Under the pieces are notes generated by a model. That model saw nothing but the letters and a program-made list of their open reading frames with translations. It searched no databases and had not been told where the DNA came from. Both the position numbers and the translations under genes were made by a program. 64,000 nt of DNA from Streptomyces sp. WM6378 (lineage in GTDB: Bacteria > Actinomycetota > Actinomycetes > Streptomycetales > Streptomycetaceae). The DNA lies in NCBI RefSeq assembly GCF_001279695.1, contig NZ_LGDD01000339.1, positions 124,001 through 188,000 on the forward strand. The letters are read 5' to 3'. Positions 16,423-24,567 of the stretch are shown here, piece after piece (positions within the stretch are counted from its first letter, which is position 1; the number at the start of each line of letters is the position of its first letter).

Positions 16423-17979
16423 TCACCCTCCCGACGCGGGCGGCGGTACGAAGCCGAGCGGATGGCGGACCGATTCCGGGCCGCGGACCCGCGTGCCGAA
16501 GACCACCAGCTCGCACGCGCCCTCGGCACGGCAGTCGATGGTGCGGCCGTCGATGGCGGTGAACGTCGCCGACAGGGTGATCGTCTCGTCCACTCGGCCC
16601 GTGTCGCTGGTGGCCGGCGGCCGGGAGCGGGGGCGGCAGCCGAAGGTGTCGGCCGAGCCGGTCGCGCACTCCATGATCACCACGTGGTACTGCGGTTCGT
16701 AGCCCTTGCCCGTCGCCCGCACCGCCTGGCCGTCCACCAGACCCGTGTCGGGGTTCACCTGCAACGTGGGCGGCGCCTCCAGGGGCCCGTGCGGGGCGAA
16801 GCGCAGCGGCACGGTGGTGAGCAGCGCCCCGGTGTTGTCGGTCAGGGCGAGCGAGCACGGGTTGCTCGACGACACCGTACGGCAGTCGAACTTCCCTGCC
16901 GTGGTGCTCAGTTGGGCGTACAGCTTCTTCGGGGAGAGCTGGTACGTGCCGTCCGGGTACACGCGGAACTGGCGGCCCGTGTCGTCGTCACAGGTGGTCG
17001 CGGACGCCGAGGGGCCGCACTCCTTGACCCAGACGTAGTCCTTGGGCGGCCCGCCCGCGATGGTGAACTTGACGATGTCGCCGTCCCGCAGGCCGGTGGT
17101 GCGGTTCACGTTCAGCTGCGGGCCGGCGGTGGCCGTCAGTGCGGCAGGTGCTGCTGCCGCTGTCGGGGACATCAGCTGCCACGGTCCCCAGCCACCGCCG
17201 GGAAGCGACTGGTAGATCTCCCACATGCGGTCCCGGTTCCACTCACGTACCGTCAAGTGGAGCCTGCCGTCGGGGAGTTGATCCACCGTGCTCGGCTGGC
17301 TCAGCCCCACGTCCTGGCCGGGTACCAGCCCCATGGGCAGCACCGGACCCCAGCCGGATTCCGCGTTCTGCTGGTGCCGCACCTCCATCGTGCTGCCGTT
17401 GTTCGCCCCGGACGCGAAGGCGTCGATGCTGCCGTCGCGCTCTTTGAACAGGACGACTCCGCCGTGGTAGGGGGTCGGGGCGAGCCCGAAGGCGTCCGGG
17501 CTGCTCCAGCCGCCCGGGCCGGCGTCCTCCACGGCGTGGCAGAACGTCCCGTAGGTGGAGAACAGCAGCTCCAGGTCGCCCGCCGAGTTCTCCATCGCCG
17601 TGATGTAGTAGCTCTTGGGCCCCACGGTCGCCGCGCTCACCCGCTGCCAGGCGCCGTACGCACCGCCCGGTGCGGCCTGTTCGCGGTGCCACACGAAGGG
17701 CAGGCCCCTGGTGGCCGTGGTGTCGTAGAAGAGCTGGAACTGCGCGATCCGGCCGTCCGCGCGGTCCACGGACACCAGGCTGTCGGAGACCGGCGAGCTC
17801 GCCAGGCCCTTGGCTCCGGAATCCGTACCGCATGCGGACGTGGTCGTGGCCGCGGCGGGTGCCGCCTGCGCCACCGCGGGCACCCCGGCCGCTCCCGCGC
17901 AGGCGATCGCCAGCGCGACCATGCCCCGCAGCAGCGCCCCGACTCCGCCGTCCCGCAACGTTCTTCGTCGTGACCTCAT
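16423..17979 (-). CDS. Secreted protein with lectin-like repeats and two neocarzinostatin-fold domains
   Basis: 518 aa. The N-terminus has basic residues (MRSRRRTLRDGG), a hydrophobic core and AxA sites near residue 38: a signal peptide. Residues about 50-290 carry Trp/Gly-rich repeats (QLFYDTTATRGLPFVWHREQ, GDLELLFSTYGTFCH, DGRLHLTVREWNRDRMWEIY) like PLL/tectonin-type sugar-binding propellers. Two Ig-like units follow, from about 295 and 405, each starting L-x-V-N-x-x-T-G-L-x-D-G and containing cysteine pairs (KECGPSASATTCDDD, MECATGSADTFGC, TIDCRAEGACELVVFG), the plan of enediyne-carrier (neocarzinostatin-like) domains. No enediyne synthesis genes are nearby, so chromoprotein function is unlikely. 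A GGGAG site precedes ATG 17979. Confidence 0.7.
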   Translation of the reverse strand: MRSRRRTLRDGGVGALLRGMVALAIACAGAAGVPAVAQAAPAAATTTSACGTDSGAKGLASSPVSDSLVSVDRADGRIAQFQLFYDTTATRGLPFVWHREQAAPGGAYGAWQRVSAATVGPKSYYITAMENSAGDLELLFSTYGTFCHAVEDAGPGGWSSPDAFGLAPTPYHGGVVLFKERDGSIDAFASGANNGSTMEVRHQQNAESGWGPVLPMGLVPGQDVGLSQPSTVDQLPDGRLHLTVREWNRDRMWEIYQSLPGGGWGPWQLMSPTAAAAPAALTATAGPQLNVNRTTGLRDGDIVKFTIAGGPPKDYVWVKECGPSASATTCDDDTGRQFRVYPDGTYQLSPKKLYAQLSTTAGKFDCRTVSSSNPCSLALTDNTGALLTTVPLRFAPHGPLEAPPTLQVNPDTGLVDGQAVRATGKGYEPQYHVVIMECATGSADTFGCRPRSRPPATSDTGRVDETITLSATFTAIDGRTIDCRAEGACELVVFGTRVRGPESVRHPLGFVPPPASGG

Positions 17980-18124
17980 GAACTCCCGCCCCTCTCGGTC
18001 GCCCCACCCGGCAGGGGAGAATCCTCTCGACGCACGACGCCCACGACCAGCTCGCAATCGGCCAGCGTCACCCGCGAGATCAAGCCGCGGCACGCACACC
18101 CGGTTCGCCCGCAGGTCACGCCGG

Positions 18125-18484
18125 TCAGCGGCCGTCCCCGTCGGCGTGCGCGCCGTTGCCGGCCGGCGTGGCTCGGTGGTCCTCGTCCTGGGCGAGGAGG
18201 CCGAGCAGGGAGGCCACGGTGAGGCCGGCCTCGGCCTCGGCGGGGTGCCGCAGGATCTTTCCCGGCTCGATCCGGTAGGTGTTGCCGCGTCCCTCCCGGG
18301 CGTGGGAGAGGAAGCCACTCTGCTCCAGGTCAGAAATGATCTTCTGGACGGCCCGCTCCGTGAGTCTGCAGCGGGCGGCGATGTCCCGGATCCGCGCGTT
18401 CTGGTCCTCGGCGATGGTCGCGAGCACGCGCGCGTGGTTGGTGATGAACGTCCATCCCGTGTGCGGTTCCGGTACTCCACCCAT
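18125..18484 (-). CDS. Winged-helix regulator, paralogue of the gene at 36094
   Basis: 119 aa. GWTFITNHARVLATIAEDQN, then ARIRDIAARCRLTERAVQKI and ISDLEQSGFLSHAREGRGNT form a MarR/ArsR-like winged helix at 10-75. About two thirds of its residues match the protein encoded at 36094-36474. It is divergent from the STAS-ANTAR gene at 18618. A TACGAT hexamer (minus strand, 18491-18496) ends six bases before the ATG, indicating a leaderless start, as in the paralogue. Ligand and targets unknown. Confidence 0.8.
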   Translation of the reverse strand: MGGVPEPHTGWTFITNHARVLATIAEDQNARIRDIAARCRLTERAVQKIISDLEQSGFLSHAREGRGNTYRIEPGKILRHPAEAEAGLTVASLLGLLAQDEDHRATPAGNGAHADGDGR

Positions 18485-18617
18485 GGGCGAATCGTAGGCC
18501 CACCGGTTCGTGTTGAGGAATACCCGAACTTGGCTTCATGTATCTCTTGACGTATGTCTCTGGTGAGCGCGAATCTGGGCAAGGAGGAACTGCCGGAGTG
18601 CGCAGGGGGAGATGGCC

Positions 18618-19325
18618 ATGCCGCACTGTGAAGAGTCCGAGTCCGGGCGGGCCGGCACGTGCACCAGGCTGACCGGCTCGACCGCCACACATCGACTGTC
18701 CGGACTGACGGTCTTCAGCCGCCCCGACGGCGACGGGACCGTCGTTGACGTGTGCGGCGAACTCGATCTCGCCACGGACCAACAGCTGCGACAAGCCCTG
18801 CACGCGGACCCCGCCGGGTCGGACGGCTACATCCAACTGGACCTCAGCGGCGTCGAGTTCTGCGGGTGCTCCGCCGTCAACATCCTGCTGCACATCAGGC
18901 GGCGGGCCCTGGACGAGCCCGCCGCGGCCCTTGGTCTCGGCGACACCCCGCGCATCGCCCCGCCATCGGACGATCCGGACCCGGGCCGCGGTCTCGACCT
19001 CGCCCCTGCCCCTGCCCCGACCCCTGACACCGATCCCGACCCCGACATGGATCTCCGCCTCGAACTCGGGCAGTTGCGGCGGGCGATGGAGAGCCGGGGG
19101 ACCATCGATCTGGCCCGCGGCATCCTCATGGCCGCGTTCGCCCTCACTCCCGAGGACGCCTGGAAGGTGCTGGTGACCACCTCCCAGCACACCAACACCA
19201 AACTGCGCAGCCTGGCCGAGCAGGTGGTGGACTCCGCAGGGGGTACGCCGCTGCCCGAGCCCGTACGCAAACACCTGTCCGTCGCGGTCGCCGAGGCCGC
19301 GTCCACGGGCCAGGAGTCCAACTAG
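18618..19325 (+). CDS. STAS (anti-anti-sigma-like) domain fused to an ANTAR RNA-binding domain
   Basis: 235 aa. STAS domain about 28-100 (VVDVCGELDLATDQQLRQAL, IQLDLSGVEFCGCSAVNILL); a Pro/Asp-rich linker about 115-145 with repeated DPDP; ANTAR three-helix domain about 148-204 (ELGQLRRAMESRGTIDLARG, ILMAAFALTPEDAW). STAS proteins bind anti-sigma kinases and are switched by Ser phosphorylation; ANTAR domains bind paired RNA hairpins to antiterminate. The usual D-S-S acceptor triplet reads G-C-S (83-85), so phosphorylation may be altered. ATG 18618 is six bases after GGGGGAG; ATG 18612 is too close. Divergent from a winged-helix gene. Confidence 0.82.
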   Translation: MPHCEESESGRAGTCTRLTGSTATHRLSGLTVFSRPDGDGTVVDVCGELDLATDQQLRQALHADPAGSDGYIQLDLSGVEFCGCSAVNILLHIRRRALDEPAAALGLGDTPRIAPPSDDPDPGRGLDLAPAPAPTPDTDPDPDMDLRLELGQLRRAMESRGTIDLARGILMAAFALTPEDAWKVLVTTSQHTNTKLRSLAEQVVDSAGGTPLPEPVRKHLSVAVAEAASTGQESN

Positions 19326-19507
19326 GCGCGTTCTGGTACGCGTTCGGTCGCCCGAATCATTCAACATACCTAGATCATTGCAATATCTCGTTTACGATTC
19401 ATAGGTCCCTTGTCCCGACTCGCCATCTAGTGCAGACTTTTATCTCCGAGAAAGCTCACGGAAAAACGGGCCGATCGGATCAGCTGCTCTACCGTGAGGA
19501 ACTTCCC

Positions 19508-20035
19508 TTGCATGGCGACAGCACATCCATCGCAGTTCAGGACCACGTCACCCCCGATTCATTCCGGTCTGCGGTCGGCACCTTCTGTACCGGCCTGACC
19601 GTCCTCAGCGCCGTGGGCCCGAAGGGTCCCGTCGGCTTCACCTGCCAGGCCTTCTCCTCGCTCTCCCTCGACCCGCCGCGGATTCTCGTCTGTCCCGGCC
19701 GGACGTCCACGACGTGGCCGCTCATCAGGGTCGCGGGGCGCTTCTGTGTGAACGTCCTCGCTGAGGATCAGACCGCTCTGAGCAGGCTTTTCGCCCGCCC
19801 AGGTGGCGACAAGTACGCGGGTGTGGGCTGGAGTTGCCCGCCCGGCGCGCCCCCCAGGCTCGACGGCGCGTGCTCCTGGTTCGAGTGCGCGATCGAGGCC
19901 GAATTCGACGCGGGCGACCATACTGTCGTCGCCGCCCGGGTGCTCGCCCTGGATACCGCCGAGGACCGGAAGCCACTGCTGTACCACCGTGGCCGGTACG
20001 CATCGCTGAGCGAGAGCACGGACGGGCCGGTATAA
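19508..20035 (+). CDS. Flavin reductase-like protein (two-component monooxygenase reductase)
   Basis: 175 aa from TTG 19508, which has GAGGAA upstream; a GTG at 19430 in the same frame would add 26 residues. HVTPDSFRSAVGTFCTGLTV, then GPVGFTCQAFSSLSLDPPRI and FCVNVLAEDQTALSRLFARP are the conserved blocks of the FMN-binding split-barrel reductases (RutF/HpaC type) that supply reduced flavin to a partner oxygenase. The obvious partner is the LLM monooxygenase at 22631. It lies 227 bp before the next gene of the set. Confidence 0.82.
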   Translation: MHGDSTSIAVQDHVTPDSFRSAVGTFCTGLTVLSAVGPKGPVGFTCQAFSSLSLDPPRILVCPGRTSTTWPLIRVAGRFCVNVLAEDQTALSRLFARPGGDKYAGVGWSCPPGAPPRLDGACSWFECAIEAEFDAGDHTVVAARVLALDTAEDRKPLLYHRGRYASLSESTDGPV

Positions 20036-20262
20036 CCCCGGAGCACCTGCACATATTCGGACCGGTGAGGCGTTCCGCGCTCCGCACGCGCACCCTCGCT
20101 TTCCCGCCAGAGCTCCGGAATTCGGCCACCCAAATGGCTCGATCTCGCTCTCGATCCCGCTCAGGTATTTCGTCCCGTCGGCGCGTCCTCCATGACGTGT
20201 CGACTCCTGGCCATGCCACTCCCCCACCAATTCGACGTTAATTTTCTGTCAGGAGAATTCAC

Positions 20263-20814
20263 ATGGCAATGATCCATGACCGGTCGGGTCTGCTCACGGG
20301 CCTCGACGTGTTCGTGGGCGGTCCGATCCAGCACGCGATCCTGCCGAACGGCTTCGCGGGCGACCTCCAGTCCGCGATCACCAGGGCCATCGGCGCCGTC
20401 CGCGAGAACGGTGGCAACATCTTCTCCGCCCATGTGGCCGAGAAGTTCGGCGAGGACACCGCGCAGTTCACCCCCGAGCAGGTCTCGGTGCGCGACTTCC
20501 GGTGGATGCGCAAGTGCGACGTGTTCGTCCCCGTCCTTCCGGTGCTGCCCGACCTCACCCTGCGCCGCACCGACGGCACGCACGTGGAGCTGGGCTGGGC
20601 GACCGCGCTGGGCCGCCCCATCGTCCTGGTGACCAAGCAGCCGTTCGTGGACTCGGCCAGCCATCTGCTCAAGGGGCTGCACCGGGTGGGTTCGGTGCAG
20701 GTCATCGACTTCGACGAGTTCAACGAGAAGCCCGGGCTCCTGGTCGACGCCGTGCTCGCCGCCACCGAGGTGCAGCGCGAGGCCCTCGGCTCAGCCATCG
20801 TCACGGGCGCCTGA
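20263..20814 (+). CDS. Nucleoside 2-deoxyribosyltransferase-superfamily N-glycosidase
   Basis: 183 aa. LDVFVGGPIQHA (about 14-25), NIFSAHVAEKFGE (52-64), VRDFRWMRKCDVFVPVLP (76-93) and DGTHVELGWATALGRPIVLV (104-123) form the Rossmann-like core of this superfamily; E109 aligns with the catalytic glutamate. The G-T-H-V-E-L-G-W-A pattern is closest to CMP or hydroxymethyl-CMP hydrolases such as MilB, BlsM and BcmB, which release a pyrimidine base from a nucleotide, rather than to transferases. AGGAG precedes the ATG. It opens a tight four-gene set and suggests that the pathway begins from a nucleotide. Confidence 0.75.
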   Translation: MAMIHDRSGLLTGLDVFVGGPIQHAILPNGFAGDLQSAITRAIGAVRENGGNIFSAHVAEKFGEDTAQFTPEQVSVRDFRWMRKCDVFVPVLPVLPDLTLRRTDGTHVELGWATALGRPIVLVTKQPFVDSASHLLKGLHRVGSVQVIDFDEFNEKPGLLVDAVLAATEVQREALGSAIVTGA

Positions 20815-20904
20815 CGGCACTCCTCGCACTCCCCTGCCCGGCCGTCACCCGGCCCGCGCCCGGTCGGCCGCGCATCCCGCACAGCCTCACCACGGAGACC
20901 TCAA

Positions 20905-21783
20905 TTGTCCGACGCCGTACGCATATTGGGACTCACCCTCAAGAATCCGGTCGTGGTCGGCTCCGGCCTGCTCACCGACCAGGAACGCAACATCCGCAAG
21001 CTCCTCGCGACCGGCGCGGGGGCCGTCGTCACCAAGACGATCCACCCCAGTCCGCCCCAGGATCTCGACGAGCGGATCTTACGGTTGCCTTCGGGCATGC
21101 TGAACAGCACCACGTACTCCAAGAGGTCGGTCGAGCACTGGCTGGCGGTCCTCACGTCCTTCGCGGACGAGCGGTTACCGGTGATCGCCTCCGTGCACGC
21201 CGACACCCCGGCCGAGCTCGGTGAGCTCGCCGCCCGCGTGGCGGCCACCGGCTGCCCGGCGCTGGAGCTCGGCATCTCCTGCATCAACGAGGAGCCCGGC
21301 GGCGAGGAGGACACTCCCGACCGGGTCCACGCCTACACGGCGGCCACCCGCGCCCGCACCACGCTGCCGATCTCGGTCAAACTCGCCATCGGCGAGGGCC
21401 TGGCGGACCGGGTGCGCGCGGCAGTCGCGGGCGGCGCGGACGCCGTCACGGTCAGCGACACGATCTCCGGCGCCGCCGTCTCGCCCGAAACCGGCGACCT
21501 CGAACTCGGCGGCGTCTTCGGCTACTCGGGCCCCGCCATCAAACCCCTTGTCCTGGCTGCCATTTGGCAGCTCCGGCGACGCGGATTCGACCTGCCCGTC
21601 CTCGGTTGCGGCGGCGTGAGCTCCGGCCGGGACGTCGCCGACTATCTGAGCGTGGGCGCGAACGTGGCGCAGGTCTACACGGCGCTGCACACCGACATGT
21701 ACGAGACGCTGGACCGGATCGTGACCGAGACCGGTGCCGCCCTCGTGCGCCCGGCCGGCGCCACGGCGGGAGCGGCCCGATGA
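20905..21783 (+). CDS. Dihydroorotate/dihydropyrimidine dehydrogenase-family FMN enzyme
   Basis: 292 aa TIM barrel, starting at TTG 20905 with GGAGA six bases upstream. LTLKNPVVVGSGLLT at the N-terminus, GYSGPAIKPLVLAA, and LGCGGVSSGRDVADYLSVGA with AQVYTAL are DHODH/PreA-type FMN-binding motifs. The usual N-x-S-C-P-N active-site segment is changed to G-I-S-C-I-N (C126), so the base Cys is kept but its surroundings differ, hinting at a non-standard substrate. De novo pyrimidine genes are absent nearby. The next gene overlaps it by ATGA. Confidence 0.78.
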   Translation: MSDAVRILGLTLKNPVVVGSGLLTDQERNIRKLLATGAGAVVTKTIHPSPPQDLDERILRLPSGMLNSTTYSKRSVEHWLAVLTSFADERLPVIASVHADTPAELGELAARVAATGCPALELGISCINEEPGGEEDTPDRVHAYTAATRARTTLPISVKLAIGEGLADRVRAAVAGGADAVTVSDTISGAAVSPETGDLELGGVFGYSGPAIKPLVLAAIWQLRRRGFDLPVLGCGGVSSGRDVADYLSVGANVAQVYTALHTDMYETLDRIVTETGAALVRPAGATAGAAR

Positions 21784-22634
21784 CCCACGCCGCGTACTCC
21801 GCCCTGACCAGCGCCGACGTGAACCGGTCCGTCCAGGGCAGGACCCTGGTCTGGCCGATCGGCGCCACCGAACAGCACGGCCCGCACCTGCCGCTCAGCG
21901 TCGACTCCGACCTCGCCGAGGCGTTCGCGGCCGAGATCGCCGCCGGTCTTGACGGACTCACCCTGCCCGTGCACCAGATCGCCGCCCGCTCGCTCCCGCA
22001 GAGCGGCGGCGGGCTCTCCTTCCCCGGCACGCTGTACGTGGGCGGCGACACCCTCATCCGCTTCGTACGGGAAGCCCTGGAGTCGCTCGTCGCGCTGCCC
22101 TTCGAGCGGTTGATCATCGTGAACGGCCACTTCGAGAACGAGCCCTTCCTCTTCGAGGCGCTCGATCAAGTACGTGCTCGCGGTCTCCTCGACGGCCGCG
22201 AGGTGTACGCCTTCAGCTGGTGGAGCCTCGTCCAGGAATCGTGGATCGCCGCCGAGGTGCCCGGCTTCCCCGGCTGGCACGCGGAGCACGCCGGCCTGAC
22301 CGAGACCAGCCTGATGCTGCACCTGCGCCCGGAGTTGGTCACCGAGGAGCGGCCCGAGCACGACGATCCGCCGCGCAGCGGGGTCTATCTGCACCCCATC
22401 GATGTGAAGCAGATCTCCAACAACGGGATCCTGTCGTCCACTTCGGGATCCAGCGCGGAGCTCGGCGAGAAGCTCTTCCGCCACGTGACCGACGAGGCGC
22501 TGGCCATGGTCCGCCACGGCGATGGCCTGCTGCTCGCCCGCACCCGCCCGGACCGACGCGGCCGTACGTCCCCCAACGGCCGCAGTGACAAAGCCGCAGC
22601 GGTCTCAGCCGCACCGAAGGGACGACGCGCATGA
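21780..22634 (+). CDS. Creatininase-family metal amidohydrolase
   Basis: 284 aa. WPIGATEQHGPHLPLSVDSD (25-44) carries the E, H and D metal ligands of creatininase, and LIIVNGHFENEPF (111-123) carries the H and E pair. The family opens cyclic amides or deformylates heterocycles (creatininase, ArfB, MftE-like). The ATG overlaps the stop of the DHODH-like gene (21780-21783), and its own stop overlaps the start of the monooxygenase (22631-22634): strict translational coupling. Probably cleaves a ring or amide made by its neighbours. Confidence 0.85.
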   Translation: MTHAAYSALTSADVNRSVQGRTLVWPIGATEQHGPHLPLSVDSDLAEAFAAEIAAGLDGLTLPVHQIAARSLPQSGGGLSFPGTLYVGGDTLIRFVREALESLVALPFERLIIVNGHFENEPFLFEALDQVRARGLLDGREVYAFSWWSLVQESWIAAEVPGFPGWHAEHAGLTETSLMLHLRPELVTEERPEHDDPPRSGVYLHPIDVKQISNNGILSSTSGSSAELGEKLFRHVTDEALAMVRHGDGLLLARTRPDRRGRTSPNGRSDKAAAVSAAPKGRRA

Positions 22635-23971
22635 CAAGGACCACATCGCAGGACCGGTCGGCGGGCAAGTTCCATCTCGCCTTCATCTTCAACTTCACCC
22701 CCGACGACTGGCAGGGCCCGTTCGGGACCGGCGGGTCGCCGTGGGACGGGAAGTTCCACACCGAGGTGGCCCAGGCGCTGGAGCGCGCCTGCTTCGACTA
22801 CGTCATCGTCGAGGACAAGCTGATGGTGCCGGAGTCCTACGGCGGCTCCGCCGAGGCGGCTCTCAGGCAGGCGATGGTGGTGCCCAAGCACGACCCCGTG
22901 CCGCTGGCGGTGGCCATGGGGGTGGCGACCTCGCAATTGGGCATCGTGGCCACCCTTTCCACACTGGCGTATCCGCCGTTCATGACGGCGCGGCTCTCCT
23001 CGACCCTCGACAGCATGCTGGGTGGCCGGTTCGGCTGGAACATCGTCACCAGCGCGGAGGACCTGGCCGCGCAGAACTTCGGCCTCGACAAGCTGCCGCC
23101 GCGCGATGTCCGGTACGAGATGGCCGACGAATACGTCGACGTCGTCAAGCAGCTCTTCGCGTCCTGGGACGCGGACGCCGTCGTACTCGACCGCGAGAAG
23201 GGCGTGTACGCGGACCACACCAAGGTGCGGCCCATCCACTTCAAGGGCAAGTACTTCCAGGTGCGCGGCCCCTTGAACACGGTGCCCTCGCCCCAGCACC
23301 GGCCGGCCTTCGTGCAGGCGGGTGCCTCTCCCCGGGGCCGGGCCTTCGCGGCCCGCAACGCGGACTCGATCATCGCCATCGCCAATGGCGTGGAGGGCAT
23401 GAAGCAGTTCCGCGACGACGTGCGGGCCCACGCCAAGGACCACGGGCGCGACCCGGACGCCATCAAGGTCCTGTTCTGCATCACGCCCGTGCTCGGCGAG
23501 ACCGAACAGGATGCGCGGGACAAGCACACCCGGATGATCAACTCGCCCGAGTTCATCCATGACATCCTCGCCGAGACATCCGCGCTCACGGAGATCGACT
23601 TCGCCCAGTTCGATCTGGACGAGCCGCTCCCGTACCGCCTTGAGACCAATGGGGAACAGGGCTCGCTCGACCAGCTCCAGCAGTGGGGCAGCGGCAAAAC
23701 GCTGCGTGAGCTGGTCGTCGACGCCGCGGGCGGGCTGGTCTCCTCGGTTGAGCTGATCGGAACCCCGGACCAGGTGGCCGAGCGGATGGGTGAGGTGATG
23801 GAGGAGGTCGGCGGCGACGGCTTCATGATTACGACGCCTGTGCTGCGGCTGAACCGCCGCTACATCGCCGAGGTCACCGACGGGCTCGTCCCGGCGCTGC
23901 AACGCCGGGGGCTGACCCGCTCCGCGTACACCCCCGGGAACACGCTCCGGCAGAACCTGCTGGAGTTCTGA
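22631..23971 (+). CDS. LLM-class flavin monooxygenase (NtaA/SnaA/DszA type)
   Basis: 446 aa. LAFIFNFTPDDWQGPFG, FDYVIVEDKL, LTALAYPPFM-like TLSTLAYPPFMTARLSSTLD, GRFGWNIVTS and FVQAGASPRGRAFAARNADS are hallmark blocks of the reduced-FMN-using NtaA/SnaA/DmoA/DszA group, distinct from luciferase proper. It needs a separate flavin reductase, available at 19508. Chemistry may be N- or C-oxygenation with ring or C-N cleavage, comparable in logic to RutA with RutF. It is the last gene of the coupled set; a strong hairpin follows. Confidence 0.88.
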   Translation: MTRTTSQDRSAGKFHLAFIFNFTPDDWQGPFGTGGSPWDGKFHTEVAQALERACFDYVIVEDKLMVPESYGGSAEAALRQAMVVPKHDPVPLAVAMGVATSQLGIVATLSTLAYPPFMTARLSSTLDSMLGGRFGWNIVTSAEDLAAQNFGLDKLPPRDVRYEMADEYVDVVKQLFASWDADAVVLDREKGVYADHTKVRPIHFKGKYFQVRGPLNTVPSPQHRPAFVQAGASPRGRAFAARNADSIIAIANGVEGMKQFRDDVRAHAKDHGRDPDAIKVLFCITPVLGETEQDARDKHTRMINSPEFIHDILAETSALTEIDFAQFDLDEPLPYRLETNGEQGSLDQLQQWGSGKTLRELVVDAAGGLVSSVELIGTPDQVAERMGEVMEEVGGDGFMITTPVLRLNRRYIAEVTDGLVPALQRRGLTRSAYTPGNTLRQNLLEF

Positions 23972-23984
23972 GCGGGTGGTGCGG

Positions 23985-24018
23985 GCACCCCGCGTGGCTC
24001 ATCGGCCACGCGGGGTGC
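23985..24018. terminator. Bidirectional hairpin between convergent genes
   Basis: GCACCCCGCGTGG (23985-23997) pairs perfectly with CCACGCGGGGTGC (24006-24018) across an 8-nt loop. It lies just after the monooxygenase stop and overlaps the very end of the space before the HxlR stop, so it can end transcription from both sides. Confidence 0.75.
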
Positions 24019-24021
24019 GTG

Positions 24022-24441
24022 CTAGGCACGTACGACGGGGATTTCCGCGTCCGCGTCACGAGGATCAGCCACCGGGAATTCGCGGTCCGGGTCCGTCTCA
24101 ATGGCCCGCATCGTCCGGTACCAGCGCCCCCAGGTGTCGAGTTGTTCCGCGATTTCGTCCAGGCTGCGGCCGATCTCGGTGAGCGAATACTCGACCTTCG
24201 GCGGCACCTCCCGGTAAACGGTCCTTATGACCAGGCCGTCGGTCTCCATTTCGCGTAACTGGCGGGTGAGCATCCGCTGGGTGATCCGGGGCAGGGCTCG
24301 CTTGAGCTCACTGAACCGCCGTGTCCCGGCCAGAAGTTCCTTCAGGATGGCCAGTTTCCATCGGCCACCCAGGACCTCCATGGCGCTCTCGATCGCGCAA
24401 TATTCCGGCGTGTTTTCCGCGCGTTCCGAACCGTCGCGCAC
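24022..24441 (-). CDS. HxlR-family transcriptional regulator
   Basis: 139 aa from GTG 24441, preceded by GGAGGTGGAG. YCAIESAMEVLGGRWKLAIL, RRFSELKRALPRITQRMLTR and GLVIRTVYREVPPKVEYSLT are the winged-helix blocks of HxlR proteins, including the N-terminal Cys. A longer frame to 24501 runs into the repeated operator and is unlikely. It is divergent from the MFS gene, and the three operator repeats lie just upstream of its start, so autorepression together with control of the exporter is likely. Confidence 0.85.
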   Translation of the reverse strand: MRDGSERAENTPEYCAIESAMEVLGGRWKLAILKELLAGTRRFSELKRALPRITQRMLTRQLREMETDGLVIRTVYREVPPKVEYSLTEIGRSLDEIAEQLDTWGRWYRTMRAIETDPDREFPVADPRDADAEIPVVRA

Positions 24442-24458
24442 GACTCCACCTCCACCAC

Positions 24459-24506
24459 GGCATATACCTTGACGGTATACATCTTGAAACCTGGTATACA
24501 TCTTGA
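24459..24506. promoter_or_regulatory. Triple direct-repeat operator for HxlR
   Basis: GGTATACATCTTGA occurs exactly at 24474-24487 and 24493-24506. A related copy GGCATATACCTTGA (11 of 14 positions) lies at 24459-24472. GTATAC palindromes inside the two exact copies are 19 bp apart, nearly two helical turns. The array lies in the hxlR-MFS divergent space and overlaps TTGACG and TTGAAA -35-like sequences. Confidence 0.7.
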
Positions 24507-24567
24507 TACTACGTCACATTCGAGACCGTACTTGCGCCCTGTATTCGTATCCCACGATAGTGCGAGC

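Noticed and set aside
16423..17979. Enediyne chromoprotein cluster
   Set aside because: No enediyne polyketide synthase or accessory genes are present; only the fold is similar.
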